Below, one piece after another: positions 17,226 through 25,891 of a stretch of DNA of 64,000 nucleotides. The translations under genes and the position numbers were made by a program. The first letter of the stretch is position 1. Each line of letters starts with the position of its first letter. This DNA is from Mycolicibacter nonchromogenicus (GTDB lineage Bacteria > Actinomycetota > Actinomycetes > Mycobacteriales > Mycobacteriaceae), in assembly GCF_002101775.1 (NCBI RefSeq), contig NZ_LQPI01000048.1:145804-209803 (forward strand), in the 5' to 3' direction. The notes under the pieces were generated by a model. It worked only from the letters and a program-made list of their open reading frames with translations. It ran no database searches and was not told the origin of the DNA.

Positions 17226-18029
17226 TCAGGTCCCCGTTCCGAACTTCACGCCGATGGTGGTCAGCACCACGTTCACGGCGAACAACGCGAGCACGCACAG
17301 CACGACTGTTTCGTTCACCGCCGTGCCCAGGCCCTTGGAGCCGCCGCGGACGGTGAGCCCCCGGTAGCAACCGACTAAGCCTGCGATAAGTCCGAACACG
17401 CTGGCTTTCACCGTCGAGATGATGACCTCGGGCAGCCCCGTGAGCAGAGTCAAGGTGGACAGGTAGGCCCCGCCCGACACGTTCTGCAGGTAAACGCCGA
17501 ACAGGAAGCCTCCGGTCAGGCCGATCACGATCACCAAGGCGTTGAGCAGCAGGGCCACCACGGTCGCGGCGATCACCCGGGGCACCACCAGCCGATGGAT
17601 CGGATCGATGCCGAGCACTTCCATCGCGTCGATCTCTTCGCGGATGGTGCGGGCGCCCAAGTCGGCGCAGATCGCGGTGGACCCGGCGCCGGCGACCACC
17701 AGCACGGTCACCAGTGGGCCCAGCTGGGTGACGGCGGCGATGCCCGCGCCGGCACCCGACACGTCGGCAGCACCGAACTGCGCCAACAGAATATTGAGTG
17801 TGAAGACCAGCAGCACGGTCAGCGGAATGGCGACCGCGATGGTCGGAATGATGGCGACGCTGGTGATGAACCAGCCCTGCTGCACCGTCTCACGCCATTG
17901 GAACGGCCGTACGAAAAGCGCGCGTGCCGTCAGCGCACACATGCGGAAGAATCCGCCGACCATGACCAGCGGCGGCAGGACCCGATCCCGGAGGAAGTCG
18001 GTGACGCGGGGACGTGCTGGAGCCGTCAC
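17226..18029 (-). CDS. yrbE1A: YrbE1A permease subunit of the Mce1 importer
   Basis: The protein has 267 residues from GTG 18029, behind a strong purine-rich ribosome site (GAGGGGGG). It is an MlaE/YrbE permease with the coupling motif DLGARTIREEIDAMEVLGIDPIHRLVVPRV and a closing AVNETVVLCVLALFAVNVVLTT helix. It is the first permease gene after fadD5. A 267-base gap separates it from fadD5, whereas the rest of the operon is almost gapless, so an internal promoter here is plausible. Confidence 0.94.
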   Translation of the reverse strand: MTAPARPRVTDFLRDRVLPPLVMVGGFFRMCALTARALFVRPFQWRETVQQGWFITSVAIIPTIAVAIPLTVLLVFTLNILLAQFGAADVSGAGAGIAAVTQLGPLVTVLVVAGAGSTAICADLGARTIREEIDAMEVLGIDPIHRLVVPRVIAATVVALLLNALVIVIGLTGGFLFGVYLQNVSGGAYLSTLTLLTGLPEVIISTVKASVFGLIAGLVGCYRGLTVRGGSKGLGTAVNETVVLCVLALFAVNVVLTTIGVKFGTGT

Positions 18030-18296
18030 TCCACCCCCCTCACCAGAAATCCCGCCGCACGACTCAGCAAGGAACCGCGTCGCACAGTGTCTTCTCCCGT
18101 CCGTCGATCAGCGAGACCCGCGTCACCTTAGCGACCCGAAGTGCCCTTGGCGACCCTCGGACCATACCTGATGACTCCGTGAGAAGGGCGTCGAACGGAT
18201 CGAACCCACAGGGGGTTCCTACCGGAGAGTAACGTGCCGCCACCTCACCCCTCGGCCTTTCCGGCGGCATGGCTTGCGACTCTTGTCGATCGAGGC
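18030..18296 (-). promoter_or_regulatory. fadD5-yrbE1A intergenic leader, possible internal promoter
   Basis: This 267-base gap is the only sizeable break in the mce1 operon. I see no credible gene in it, although a frame from fadD5 stays open across part of it on the minus strand. It ends with the yrbE1A ribosome site. In M. tuberculosis the equivalent gap is reported to carry promoter activity, so a secondary promoter for the importer genes is a reasonable inference. No clean -35/-10 pair could be picked by eye. Confidence 0.35.
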
Positions 18297-19886
18297 CTAC
18301 GCGGATCCCGGAGCCGCCCCGTAAGTGGCCCGCAGTTCGGTCTTGAGCACCTTTCCGGCCGGGTTGCGCGGCAGGGCCTCGACGACCTCGAGGGCCTTGG
18401 GGTGCTTGTAGCGCGCCAGCCGCTGAGTCAAGAAGTCGTCGAGGTCGGCCAGCGTCAAGCCGTCGCGGGACAGCGCGGCGACCGCGATCGGCACCTCGCC
18501 CCAGCGCTCGTCCGGGCGACCGATGACGGCCACCTCGGCGATGTCGGGGTGGTCGGCCAGTGCGTTCTCCACTTCGGCGCAGTACACGTTCTCGCCGCCG
18601 GAGATGATCATGTCCTTCTTGCGGTCGACCACCCACACGTAGCCCTCTTCGTCCATCCGCACCAGGTCACCGGAGTGGAACCAGCCCCCGGCGAAGGCCT
18701 CGGCGGTGGCCTCGGGTTTGTTCCAGTAGCCGCTCATCAGGGTGGGCGCCCGGTAGACGATCTCGCCCACCTCGCCGACGGGGACGTCGTTCATCTCCTC
18801 GTCGACGACTCGGGCCGAGACCGTCGGGATGACGGTTCCGACCGAACCGCGCTTTCTGGTGGCGTCCTCACCGAGCAGGATGCAGGTCACCGGGGACATC
18901 TCCGTCTGCCCGAACGCGGCCAGGATCTTGGTGCCGGGGAAGGTCTCCGCCATCTCCCGCAGCAGGGCGTCGGAGGCCGGTGCGGCTCCCCACGACATGG
19001 TCCGCAGACAGATGTCACGCGGGTTGGCCCGCTGCTCGGCGCAGACAGCCTGCCACTGGGCGGGGACCAGAAAGATCCCGGTGACCCGCTCGGCGGCCAG
19101 CACATCGAGCAGCTGCGCGGCATCGAAGGCGCCGAGTGGGTTGATGACGGTCGGGATGCCCAGCCACATGCCGGGCAGCAGGTTGCCCACCCCGGCGATG
19201 TGGAAGAACGGCACCCCGATGAAGGCCACGTCGGAGGTGCCGGTCCCCGAGGTGTGCAGGGCGGTCATCGTCTGGCCGACCAGGTTGGTGTGAGTCAGCA
19301 CCGCTCCCTTGGGCAGACCGGTGGTGCCCGAGGTGTACATGATCAGGGCCGGCGAGTCGTTCGGGATGTCCACCGGCTCGTGCGGCTCGCCGGTCTCGCT
19401 GATCAGTTCTTCGTAGCCGATCAGACCCGCATCGCTGTCACTGGGAGCGCCGGCGACCACCACCGTCTCCAGCAGATCGGTCAGCCCCCGCACACCGGTG
19501 GCGATCGGCACCAGCGCCGGTTCGGTGATCAGCACTCGGGCTTCGCAGTCGGTGACCAGGTAGGCGATCTCGGGCGGAGTCAGCCGGAAGTTCACCGGAA
19601 CGGCGATCCCGCCCAGCATGTTCGCGGCCAGCACTGCCTCGACGAACTCGGTGCGGTTGAGCATCAGGATCATCACCCGGTCACCGGCGCGCACCCCGCG
19701 GCGGCTCAGGGCATCGGCCAGCGCGCCGACCCGCGCACGCAACTGCGACCAGGTGGTGGTCTGGCCCAGGAATCGCAGGGCCGGGGCATCCGGCTGCATC
19801 AGCGCGTGCCGGTCCAGCTGGTTGACCCAGTTCTGTCGACGAGCCCGGTAGGGCTGCTCGGCGGGATCGACGGGTTCGTGGCTCAA
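18297..19886 (-). CDS. fadD5: FadD5, fatty-acyl-CoA synthetase of the mce1 locus
   Basis: The protein has 529 residues and belongs to the ANL (acyl-adenylate/CoA ligase) superfamily. The P-loop motif YTSGTTGLPKGAV lies near 175-187. Other core motifs are FGQTEMSP, YRAPTLMSGYWNKPEAT, GWFHSGDLVRMDEEGYVWVVDRKKDMI and the catalytic lysine region NPAGKVLKTELR near the end. It activates fatty acids to acyl-CoA and in M. tuberculosis is the first gene of the mce1 operon. The start appears to be TTG 19886, with GGGAG nine bases upstream. In M. tuberculosis FadD5 is longer (about 554 residues). It follows TB18.5 by only 20 bases, with no regulator between. Confidence 0.93.
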   Translation of the reverse strand: MSHEPVDPAEQPYRARRQNWVNQLDRHALMQPDAPALRFLGQTTTWSQLRARVGALADALSRRGVRAGDRVMILMLNRTEFVEAVLAANMLGGIAVPVNFRLTPPEIAYLVTDCEARVLITEPALVPIATGVRGLTDLLETVVVAGAPSDSDAGLIGYEELISETGEPHEPVDIPNDSPALIMYTSGTTGLPKGAVLTHTNLVGQTMTALHTSGTGTSDVAFIGVPFFHIAGVGNLLPGMWLGIPTVINPLGAFDAAQLLDVLAAERVTGIFLVPAQWQAVCAEQRANPRDICLRTMSWGAAPASDALLREMAETFPGTKILAAFGQTEMSPVTCILLGEDATRKRGSVGTVIPTVSARVVDEEMNDVPVGEVGEIVYRAPTLMSGYWNKPEATAEAFAGGWFHSGDLVRMDEEGYVWVVDRKKDMIISGGENVYCAEVENALADHPDIAEVAVIGRPDERWGEVPIAVAALSRDGLTLADLDDFLTQRLARYKHPKALEVVEALPRNPAGKVLKTELRATYGAAPGSA

Positions 19887-19906
19887 TTCGGTTCTCCCGC
19901 TTCGTG

Positions 19907-20347
19907 CTAGCCCGCAGCCAGTGCTTCGGCGCGGCGTTTGAGATTGTCAGCCAGATAGTCCAGGGCGTTGTTGAACGCCTTCTTGAGCATCGGTTTGGGC
20001 ACCGACATCTCCGTCTCGACGTTCATGTCGACGGTGAGCAGCGTGGTCGGGCCGATCTCCACCACCGAGAACAGCTGCTCCTGCTTGCTGAACAGGTCGC
20101 CCTGCTGCAGGACGGTCTGGATCTGGGTCTCACTGGGGTAGTAGACGGCCTGGATGAAGGTGCCGTCGAACCCGGAGTAGGAGGCGTCCAGCCGCAGCTG
20201 GCTGGGCCGGCCGTCGTCGTAGCGGGCCAGCACCCAGATCCCCTTGACCTCTTCATTCCACTGCGGGTACGCCTCGAAATCGGCAACGATCCCCATGATG
20301 GTTGCGGCGTCGGCGGCGACTTCGACGGTCTTGCTCACGAGCGGCAC
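19907..20347 (-). CDS. SRPBCC (polyketide cyclase-like) protein, TB18.5 family
   Basis: The protein has 146 residues in the START/SRPBCC fold. It opens SKTVEVAADAATIMGIVADFEAYPQWNEEVKGIWVL and has ARYDDGRPSQLRLDA, closely like the M. tuberculosis protein TB18.5 (Rv0164). The fold makes a hydrophobic pocket and the natural ligand is unknown. GTG 20347 is the likely start; an in-frame GTG three codons on is possible. It lies 36 bases after the thioesterase and 20 before fadD5, suggesting that the three are cotranscribed with mce1. Confidence 0.88.
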   Translation of the reverse strand: MPLVSKTVEVAADAATIMGIVADFEAYPQWNEEVKGIWVLARYDDGRPSQLRLDASYSGFDGTFIQAVYYPSETQIQTVLQQGDLFSKQEQLFSVVEIGPTTLLTVDMNVETEMSVPKPMLKKAFNNALDYLADNLKRRAEALAAG

Positions 20348-20383
20348 CCGCCGAGCATAGCCACCGGCGCGCCAGCCGCCGCG

Positions 20384-20851
20384 CTAAACCTGGGCGGTGG
20401 CCAACAGCGCGCGAATACCGTCGGGGATCGGCACCGGCCGCCGGGTGGTGCGGTCGACGTAGACGTGCACCCAATGCCCGAGTGCGGCCAGGGGTACGGC
20501 GCCGGCATCCCCCGGGGCCCGGAACAGCGCGAGCCGATAGGTGACGCTGCTGCGGCCCAACCGGGTGACGGCCAGCCCCACCGCGAGCCGCTCCGGGAAG
20601 GCGAGTTCGCCCAGGAAGCGGCACCCCGATTCGGCGACCACCCCCAGCTCCGGCGTCGCGACCGGGTCGATGTCGACATGTTCGGCGATCCAGCCGTTGA
20701 TCGCGGTGTCGAACAGTTGGTAGTACACCGCGTTGTTGAGGTGGCCGAACATGTCGTTGTCGGCCCAGCGGGTCAGCACCGGCCAGTGCACCGGGAAGTC
20801 CTGGCTGGTCAACCCTTCCGGCGCGGGCGGAACCGGTGCGTGGCCACTCAT
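20384..20851 (-). CDS. hotdog-fold acyl-CoA thioesterase (Rv0163-like)
   Basis: The protein has 155 residues of the 4HBT family. The active-site pattern RWADNDMFGHLNNAVYYQLFD near 33-53 holds the Asp and the GH-NN helix start. A later HVYVDRTTRRPVPIPDGIRALL strand closes the fold. It hydrolyses acyl-CoA thioesters; the substrate is unknown. It starts only 14 bases from the divergent alcohol dehydrogenase gene, so the promoters must overlap the coding regions. Gene order with the next two genes matches Rv0163-Rv0164 beside mce1. Confidence 0.88.
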   Translation of the reverse strand: MSGHAPVPPAPEGLTSQDFPVHWPVLTRWADNDMFGHLNNAVYYQLFDTAINGWIAEHVDIDPVATPELGVVAESGCRFLGELAFPERLAVGLAVTRLGRSSVTYRLALFRAPGDAGAVPLAALGHWVHVYVDRTTRRPVPIPDGIRALLATAQV

Positions 20852-20865
20852 GGTTGTATTCCAGC

Positions 20866-21981
20866 ATGACCACCATCCGCGGGGCGGTGCTGGAGCGGAT
20901 CGGGGCGCCGCGCCCCTATGCCGTCTCGCGCCCGCTGACGGTGACGCAGCTGGAGCTGGCCCCGCCCGGTGAGGGCGAGCTGCTGGTGCGGGTGGAGGCC
21001 GCCGGGGTGTGTCACTCCGACCTATCGGTGGTCGACGGCAACCGGGTGCGTCCGGTGCCGATGCTGCTCGGCCACGAAGCCGCGGGCATCGTCGAAGAGG
21101 TCGGCGCCGGGGTCACCGCGGTGCGGCCGGGCCAGCGTGTGGTGCTGACCTTCCTGCCCCGCTGCGGCCACTGCGCGGCGTGCGCCACCGACGGCCTGGC
21201 GCCGTGCGAGCCCGGCAGCGCCGCCAACGGCGCGGGCACCCTGCTCGGCGGGGGGATGCGGCTACATCGCGCCGACCAGGCCGTCTACCACCACCTCGGG
21301 GTCTCCGGGTTCGCCACTCATGCGGTGGTGAGCCAGACCAGCGTGGTCCCGGTGCCTGATGACGTGCCGCCGACGGTGGCCGCCCTGCTGGGCTGTGCGG
21401 TGCTGACCGGCGGCGGCGCCGTGCTCAACGTCGGCCGTCCGGCGCCGGGCGACACCGTGGCGGTGGTGGGGCTCGGCGGAGTCGGCATGGCCGCGGTGCT
21501 CACCGCGCTGGCCCACGACGGCGTGCAGGTCATCGCGATCGACCGCCTGCCGGACAAGCTGGCCGCCGCGACCGCGCTGGGCGCTGCGCTCACCTACACC
21601 CCGCAGCAGGCGCTCGACGCCGGCGTGCGCGCCCCGGTGGTGATCGAGGCCGCGGGTCATCCCGCCGCGCTCGAGACGGCGATCGGGCTGACCGCGCCGG
21701 GTGGGCGCACCATCACCGTCGGCCTACCGCCGCCGGATGCCCGCATCAGCGTGTCCCCACTGGGTCTGGTTGCGCAGGGCCGCGCGCTGATCGGCAGCTA
21801 TCTGGGCTCGGCGGTTCCCGCGCGCGACATTCCGCGGTTCGTCGGGCTGTGGCGAGCCGGCCGGCTTCCCGTCGAGCGGCTGGTCTCGGCGACCGTGCCC
21901 CTCGAGCAGATCAACGAGGCCATGGATCAGCTCGCCGACGGCGCCGCGGTGCGTCAGATCATCACGTTCGCTGCGCACTGA
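20866..21981 (+). CDS. zinc-dependent alcohol dehydrogenase (AdhE1-like)
   Basis: The protein has 371 residues of the medium-chain dehydrogenase family. Catalytic zinc ligands lie in AGVCHSDLSVVDG and GHEAAGIVEEVG. The structural zinc site is CGHCAACATDGLAPC near 90-105. A Rossmann GLGGVG motif lies around 193. The start ATG 20866 is chosen because it begins MTTIRGAVLE, the normal family start, and the longer frame overlaps the divergent gene. It should oxidise alcohols or reduce aldehydes with NAD(H). Rv0162c (adhE1) holds the same place in M. tuberculosis. It is convergent with the monooxygenase and overlaps its 3' end by 20 bases. Confidence 0.9.
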   Translation: MTTIRGAVLERIGAPRPYAVSRPLTVTQLELAPPGEGELLVRVEAAGVCHSDLSVVDGNRVRPVPMLLGHEAAGIVEEVGAGVTAVRPGQRVVLTFLPRCGHCAACATDGLAPCEPGSAANGAGTLLGGGMRLHRADQAVYHHLGVSGFATHAVVSQTSVVPVPDDVPPTVAALLGCAVLTGGGAVLNVGRPAPGDTVAVVGLGGVGMAAVLTALAHDGVQVIAIDRLPDKLAAATALGAALTYTPQQALDAGVRAPVVIEAAGHPAALETAIGLTAPGGRTITVGLPPPDARISVSPLGLVAQGRALIGSYLGSAVPARDIPRFVGLWRAGRLPVERLVSATVPLEQINEAMDQLADGAAVRQIITFAAH

Positions 21982-23449
21982 CGGGTTTATCCGGTTCGAA
22001 GGCGAAGTCGGCGGCCCGGAACCGTCGGGTCATGGCCCAGAAAGCGCCGGCGCTGCGCGGCCACTGGGTGACCACCCGGCCGTTGGCGGCGCGGAAGTAG
22101 TTGCTGCAGCGGGTGGTCCACACCGTGCCGTGCATCCACCGGTCGATCTTGGCGATGAAGTCGGCCAGGGCGGCGGGCCGCACCGCGACGTAGGACCTGC
22201 GGGTGCGCCGCAGGTGTTTGAGCACCCGAACGATGTAGCGCGCTTGGGCTTCCAGCACGAAGATGACGCTGTTGGAGCCGACGTTGGTGTTGGGCCCGTA
22301 GAGCATGAAGAAGTTGGGGAAGCCGGGCATCGCCATGCCCAGGTAGGCCCGCGGCCCGTCGCGCCAGGCCTGTTTGAGTGTGGTGCCGTCCTCGCCGGTC
22401 ACCTCGATCTGACCGAGGTAGTCCGCGGCGGCATAGCCGGTGGCGCAGACCACCACGTCCACCTCGCATTCCGTGCCGTCCTCGGTGACCACCGATCGGG
22501 TCCGCAGCGCCCGGGCCGGGCTGGTCACCACTTCGACGTTGGGTCGGGCCAGTGCGGTCAGGTAGTCCGAGGAGAACACCAGTCGCTTGCAGCCCAACGG
22601 GTGATCGGGGGTGAGCGCCGCCCTCAGCTGATCGTCGGCGATGGAGCGCTCCAGGAGTTTTCGCGCGGTGTCGGTGAACTCGCGGGTCTTGTCGCTGCCG
22701 TGCTCGATCACCGAGATGTTCGCCTCGCTGCGCAGCCACAGACGCATCCGGTAGAGGCGCTTGGCCAACGGGATGCGGGCGAAGGCCCACCGCTCCCGTG
22801 GGGTGTAGGGGCGGTCCGGTTTGGGCAGAATCCAGGTCGGCGACCGCTGCAGCGAATACACCTTCTCGGCGACCTGCGCCAACTCCGGCAGCAGTTGCGC
22901 CGCAGTCGAACCCGTCCCCAGCACGGCGACCTTCGCACCGGCGATCGGCACCGAGTGGTCCCACCGCGCCGAGTGCATCACGGTGCCGGCGAACGGCTCT
23001 TCCTCGATCAGTTCCGGCAGCACCGGCTGGGTGAACAGCCCCACGGCGGAGACCACCACGTCGAACCGGTGCTGCGCGCCGTCGCTGCTGCTCAGACACC
23101 ACTGACGCCGGTCTGGTTCCCAGCGGGCGGCGCGGATCTCGGTGCGCAGCCGCAGATGTGCGTCCAGGCCATGCTCAGCCGCGCAGCGCTCGAAGTAGGA
23201 CAAGATCTCGGGTTGCTGCGACCACTGCCGCGACCAGTGCGGGTTCAGGTCGAAGGAAAAGGAGTACAGGTGTGATTTGACGTCACACGCCAGTCCCGGA
23301 TACGTGTTGATCCGCCAGGTGCCGCCGACGCCGTCCTCCCGGTCGAAGATGGTGAAGTCGGCAAATCCGGCACGCCGCAACAGGATCCCCAACGCGAGCC
23401 CGCCCGGTCCGGCGCCGATGATGCCGACCGACAGTTCGCGGGTTCTCAT
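21962..23449 (-). CDS. Baeyer-Villiger-type flavin monooxygenase
   Basis: The protein has 495 residues from ATG 23449, coupled to the SDR stop (ATGA). An ATG five codons earlier is less likely. An FAD motif GAGPGGLALG lies at about 10-19. The Baeyer-Villiger fingerprint F-x-G-x3-H-x3-W-D is present as FAGTVMHSARWD near 150, followed by a second dinucleotide motif GTGSTAAQ near 175. It uses NADPH and O2 to insert oxygen next to a ketone, giving an ester or lactone. It is the last gene of a seven-gene operon that also holds a P450 and dehydrogenases able to make the ketone. Confidence 0.87.
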   Translation of the reverse strand: MRTRELSVGIIGAGPGGLALGILLRRAGFADFTIFDREDGVGGTWRINTYPGLACDVKSHLYSFSFDLNPHWSRQWSQQPEILSYFERCAAEHGLDAHLRLRTEIRAARWEPDRRQWCLSSSDGAQHRFDVVVSAVGLFTQPVLPELIEEEPFAGTVMHSARWDHSVPIAGAKVAVLGTGSTAAQLLPELAQVAEKVYSLQRSPTWILPKPDRPYTPRERWAFARIPLAKRLYRMRLWLRSEANISVIEHGSDKTREFTDTARKLLERSIADDQLRAALTPDHPLGCKRLVFSSDYLTALARPNVEVVTSPARALRTRSVVTEDGTECEVDVVVCATGYAAADYLGQIEVTGEDGTTLKQAWRDGPRAYLGMAMPGFPNFFMLYGPNTNVGSNSVIFVLEAQARYIVRVLKHLRRTRRSYVAVRPAALADFIAKIDRWMHGTVWTTRCSNYFRAANGRVVTQWPRSAGAFWAMTRRFRAADFAFEPDKPVSAQRT

Positions 23450-24177
23450 CGGATCTGCAGGCACTGGCCGCCGTCCACGACGAGTTCGGCGCCGGTGATG
23501 AACGACGCGGCTTCCGAGACCAGGAACGCCACCGCGTCAGCCACCTCGACCGGCCGGCCGAGGCGGCCGGTCGCCGACACCGCGGCCAGCCGCTGTTGGG
23601 TGACGTCGTCGAGCATCGGTGTGGCGATCGGCCCGGGGAACACCGCGTTGACCCGGATGCCCGCCGAGACCAGTTCGGCGGCCACGGTCTGGGTCAGGCC
23701 GCGCAGTGCCCACTTGGACGACCCGTAGGCGCTGTGCTGCGGGAAGGGGCGGATCGCCCCGGTGCTGCAGGTGTTGACGATCGCCGCACCGTCGTGGCGG
23801 CGCAGTTGCTCCAATGCCGCCTGTATCCCGAGGAACGGGCCCAGGCAGTTGACCCGCCACGCCTTCTCGAAGTCCTCGGGTGTCTCGTCGGCGATCGCCG
23901 CGCGGTGCAGGGCGCCGGCGTTGTTGATCAACGCGGTCAGCGCCCCGAACCGTTCGACGGTGGTGGCCACCGCGGCTTCCCATTGCTCGGGGCGGGTCAC
24001 GTCGAGCCGAACACCGATCAGTGCGTCGTCGGCTCGCGCGGTGACCGCTGCGTTGAGTTCGGCGTCGTTGATGTCGCAGGCGGCCACGGCGAATCCGTCG
24101 GCGCGCAGTCGTTGCGCGATGGCCCAGCCCTGGCCGCGGGCGGCGCCGGTGACCAGCGCTACGCGGGGCGGGCTCAT
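23446..24177 (-). CDS. short-chain dehydrogenase/reductase
   Basis: The protein has 243 residues of the classical SDR type. The cofactor motif TGAARGQGWAIA lies near 10-21, NNAG near 86, and the catalytic Tyr-x3-Lys in SAYGSSKWAL near 150. It ends VDGGQCLQIR. It probably interconverts an alcohol and a ketone on the pathway intermediate that the Baeyer-Villiger enzyme oxidises next. The start overlaps the aldolase stop and the stop overlaps the monooxygenase start, so it is tightly coupled in the operon. Confidence 0.88.
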   Translation of the reverse strand: MSPPRVALVTGAARGQGWAIAQRLRADGFAVAACDINDAELNAAVTARADDALIGVRLDVTRPEQWEAAVATTVERFGALTALINNAGALHRAAIADETPEDFEKAWRVNCLGPFLGIQAALEQLRRHDGAAIVNTCSTGAIRPFPQHSAYGSSKWALRGLTQTVAAELVSAGIRVNAVFPGPIATPMLDDVTQQRLAAVSATGRLGRPVEVADAVAFLVSEAASFITGAELVVDGGQCLQIR

Positions 24178-24923
24178 CGGCCCCGCGCTTCGTCGAGATG
24201 CTCGAGCGCTCCGCGGCGCAGCGCCTGCGACTCGGCGGCCAGCGTGATCATCTGGTAGCCCAGCCCGGCCAGGGCCGCCCCCGCCGCGCCCGATCCGCCG
24301 TGGATCGCCGCGATCACGCCCGCGTGCGCTGCCGCACGCCGGATTCGCGTCATCGCCGCGAGCAGGTCCGGGTGCGTGGTGGCGTGGGCGACGTCGACAC
24401 CCATCGAGATCGCCAGGTCCGCGGGGCCGACATAGATGCCGGCCAGGCCGGGAACGGCGCAGATCCGCTCGATGTCGGCCAACCCCGCGGCGGTCTCGAT
24501 CATGGCGAACACGTCTGCTCGCGCTTCGAGCGCGGCCAGATCGCGGCCCAGCCCGGGCCGCAACGGCCCGAAGCTGCGGATCCCGGCCGGGGGGTAACGG
24601 GTGGCGGCCACCGCGAAGGCCGCCTGCTCGGCGTTCTCGATCAGCGCGATGATGACCGCGTCGGCCCCGGCGTCGAGCACCCGGCCGATGGCGGCGGCGT
24701 CGGTGTTGGGCAACCGGACCGCGGTCGCGATCGGCAGGTGTTCGGTGTGGCGCAGCATGGCGGCGATGTCGGCGTCGTCGAGGTAACTGTGTTGGGCGTC
24801 GAAACCCACATAGTCATAACCGGCGCGGGCGAATTCCTCCGGGCCCAGCACGGTGGGCCCGGTGACCCAGCCTCCCCAGATCGGGGCCCGGGACGCCAGT
24901 GCGGTGCGCAGCGCCGACGTCAT
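24174..24923 (-). CDS. HpcH/HpaI-type aldolase/lyase
   Basis: The protein has 249 residues of the class II pyruvate-aldolase (HpaI) family. Motifs are YVGFDAQHSYLDDADIAAML (catalytic His region) near 40, VRLPNTD near 75, ARYPPAGIRSFGP near 108 and a metal-binding AMIETAAGLADIERI near 140. It should cleave a 4-hydroxy-2-oxo acid into pyruvate and an aldehyde. This suggests that the pathway opens a ring and ends in retro-aldol cleavage. Ends overlap both neighbouring genes by four bases. Confidence 0.87.
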   Translation of the reverse strand: MTSALRTALASRAPIWGGWVTGPTVLGPEEFARAGYDYVGFDAQHSYLDDADIAAMLRHTEHLPIATAVRLPNTDAAAIGRVLDAGADAVIIALIENAEQAAFAVAATRYPPAGIRSFGPLRPGLGRDLAALEARADVFAMIETAAGLADIERICAVPGLAGIYVGPADLAISMGVDVAHATTHPDLLAAMTRIRRAAAHAGVIAAIHGGSGAAGAALAGLGYQMITLAAESQALRRGALEHLDEARGR

Positions 24924-25888
24924 GCGACCATCGCGATCTTGACTCGGTCCGGCACGGGTCGGGTCGCGAGCTCGAAGGCGGCCTGGGCCTCATGGCAACC
25001 GAAGACGTGAGTCACGTAGTTATCCAACAGTTCTGGATGCTGCGTGGCGAAGCGGCCGGCGGCTTCCAGCATCCGCCGCCGGTCCCGCGTCACTCCGGAG
25101 ATCAACGTCAGATTGTTGCGCAGCATGGTGCGCATGCTGATCGGATAACTGTCGTCGTCGGGGACGCCGAAGTAGAACACCGTGCCGCCGGGTGCGACTG
25201 CTTCGACGGCGTGGCCCAAGGTGGCGACCTGGTGCCCCACCGCCTCGATCACGATCTCCGGGCGGTCCCCCGCCTCTAGGTGGCGCACCCAGCGGTCGCT
25301 GGTCGCCTGCACCACCGTGTCAACACCGAAGGCGCCGGCCACCTCTCGGCGATCAACCGGGTCCACCCCGGTGACGTGCCCAGCACCGGCGGCCTTGGCG
25401 ACAGCGCTGAACAGCAGACCGATCGAGCCCTGACCGATCACCGCCACGTGCCGGCCGGTGAGGTCGGGCAGCTGTTCGACGGCGTAGAGCACACAGGCCA
25501 GCGGCTGCAGGCCCACGGCTTGAGCGGGCGTCAGCGCCGGGTCGTAGGTCGCCAGGCCGTCGCCGTCGCTGATCACCTGTTCCATCAGGCCGTCGAACCC
25601 CGACGCCCAGCCGACGACTCGGTCTCCGGGCCGGTGCTGCGGGTGGCGGCTGGCGATGACGTCGCCGACGATCTCGTGGATCGGGAAGCCGAGCTTCTCG
25701 GCGGCCGCGGCGCCGTCGTCACCGGGCAGCCTGCCCTGCGCGCCGCGAAAGGCCGGCATATCGCTGCCGCAGACCCCGGCGGCGACGAACTGCAGCAGCA
25801 CCTGTCCCGCGCCGACCTGCTGCTCGCTGGGGTCGGGGGCCTCGATCTTCTCGAACTGATACGGCGCCACCAATCGGTATGCCCACAT
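24920..25888 (-). CDS. medium-chain (zinc-type) dehydrogenase
   Basis: The protein has 322 residues of the MDR superfamily. The catalytic Cys is in AAGVCGSDMPAF near 38. The nucleotide-binding motif VIGQGSIGLLF lies near 153. The four-Cys structural zinc loop seen in AdhE1 is missing and the protein is short for a zinc dehydrogenase, so cofactor and metal content are uncertain. It is three bases after the P450 gene and overlaps the aldolase start. A role oxidising the P450 product is an inference from the operon. Confidence 0.82.
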   Translation of the reverse strand: MWAYRLVAPYQFEKIEAPDPSEQQVGAGQVLLQFVAAGVCGSDMPAFRGAQGRLPGDDGAAAAEKLGFPIHEIVGDVIASRHPQHRPGDRVVGWASGFDGLMEQVISDGDGLATYDPALTPAQAVGLQPLACVLYAVEQLPDLTGRHVAVIGQGSIGLLFSAVAKAAGAGHVTGVDPVDRREVAGAFGVDTVVQATSDRWVRHLEAGDRPEIVIEAVGHQVATLGHAVEAVAPGGTVFYFGVPDDDSYPISMRTMLRNNLTLISGVTRDRRRMLEAAGRFATQHPELLDNYVTHVFGCHEAQAAFELATRPVPDRVKIAMVA

Positions 25889-25891
25889 GTG

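Noticed and set aside
18064..18636. Long minus-strand frame across the fadD5 3' end and the following gap
   Set aside because: It overlaps fadD5 in another frame and has the composition of a high-G+C shadow frame.
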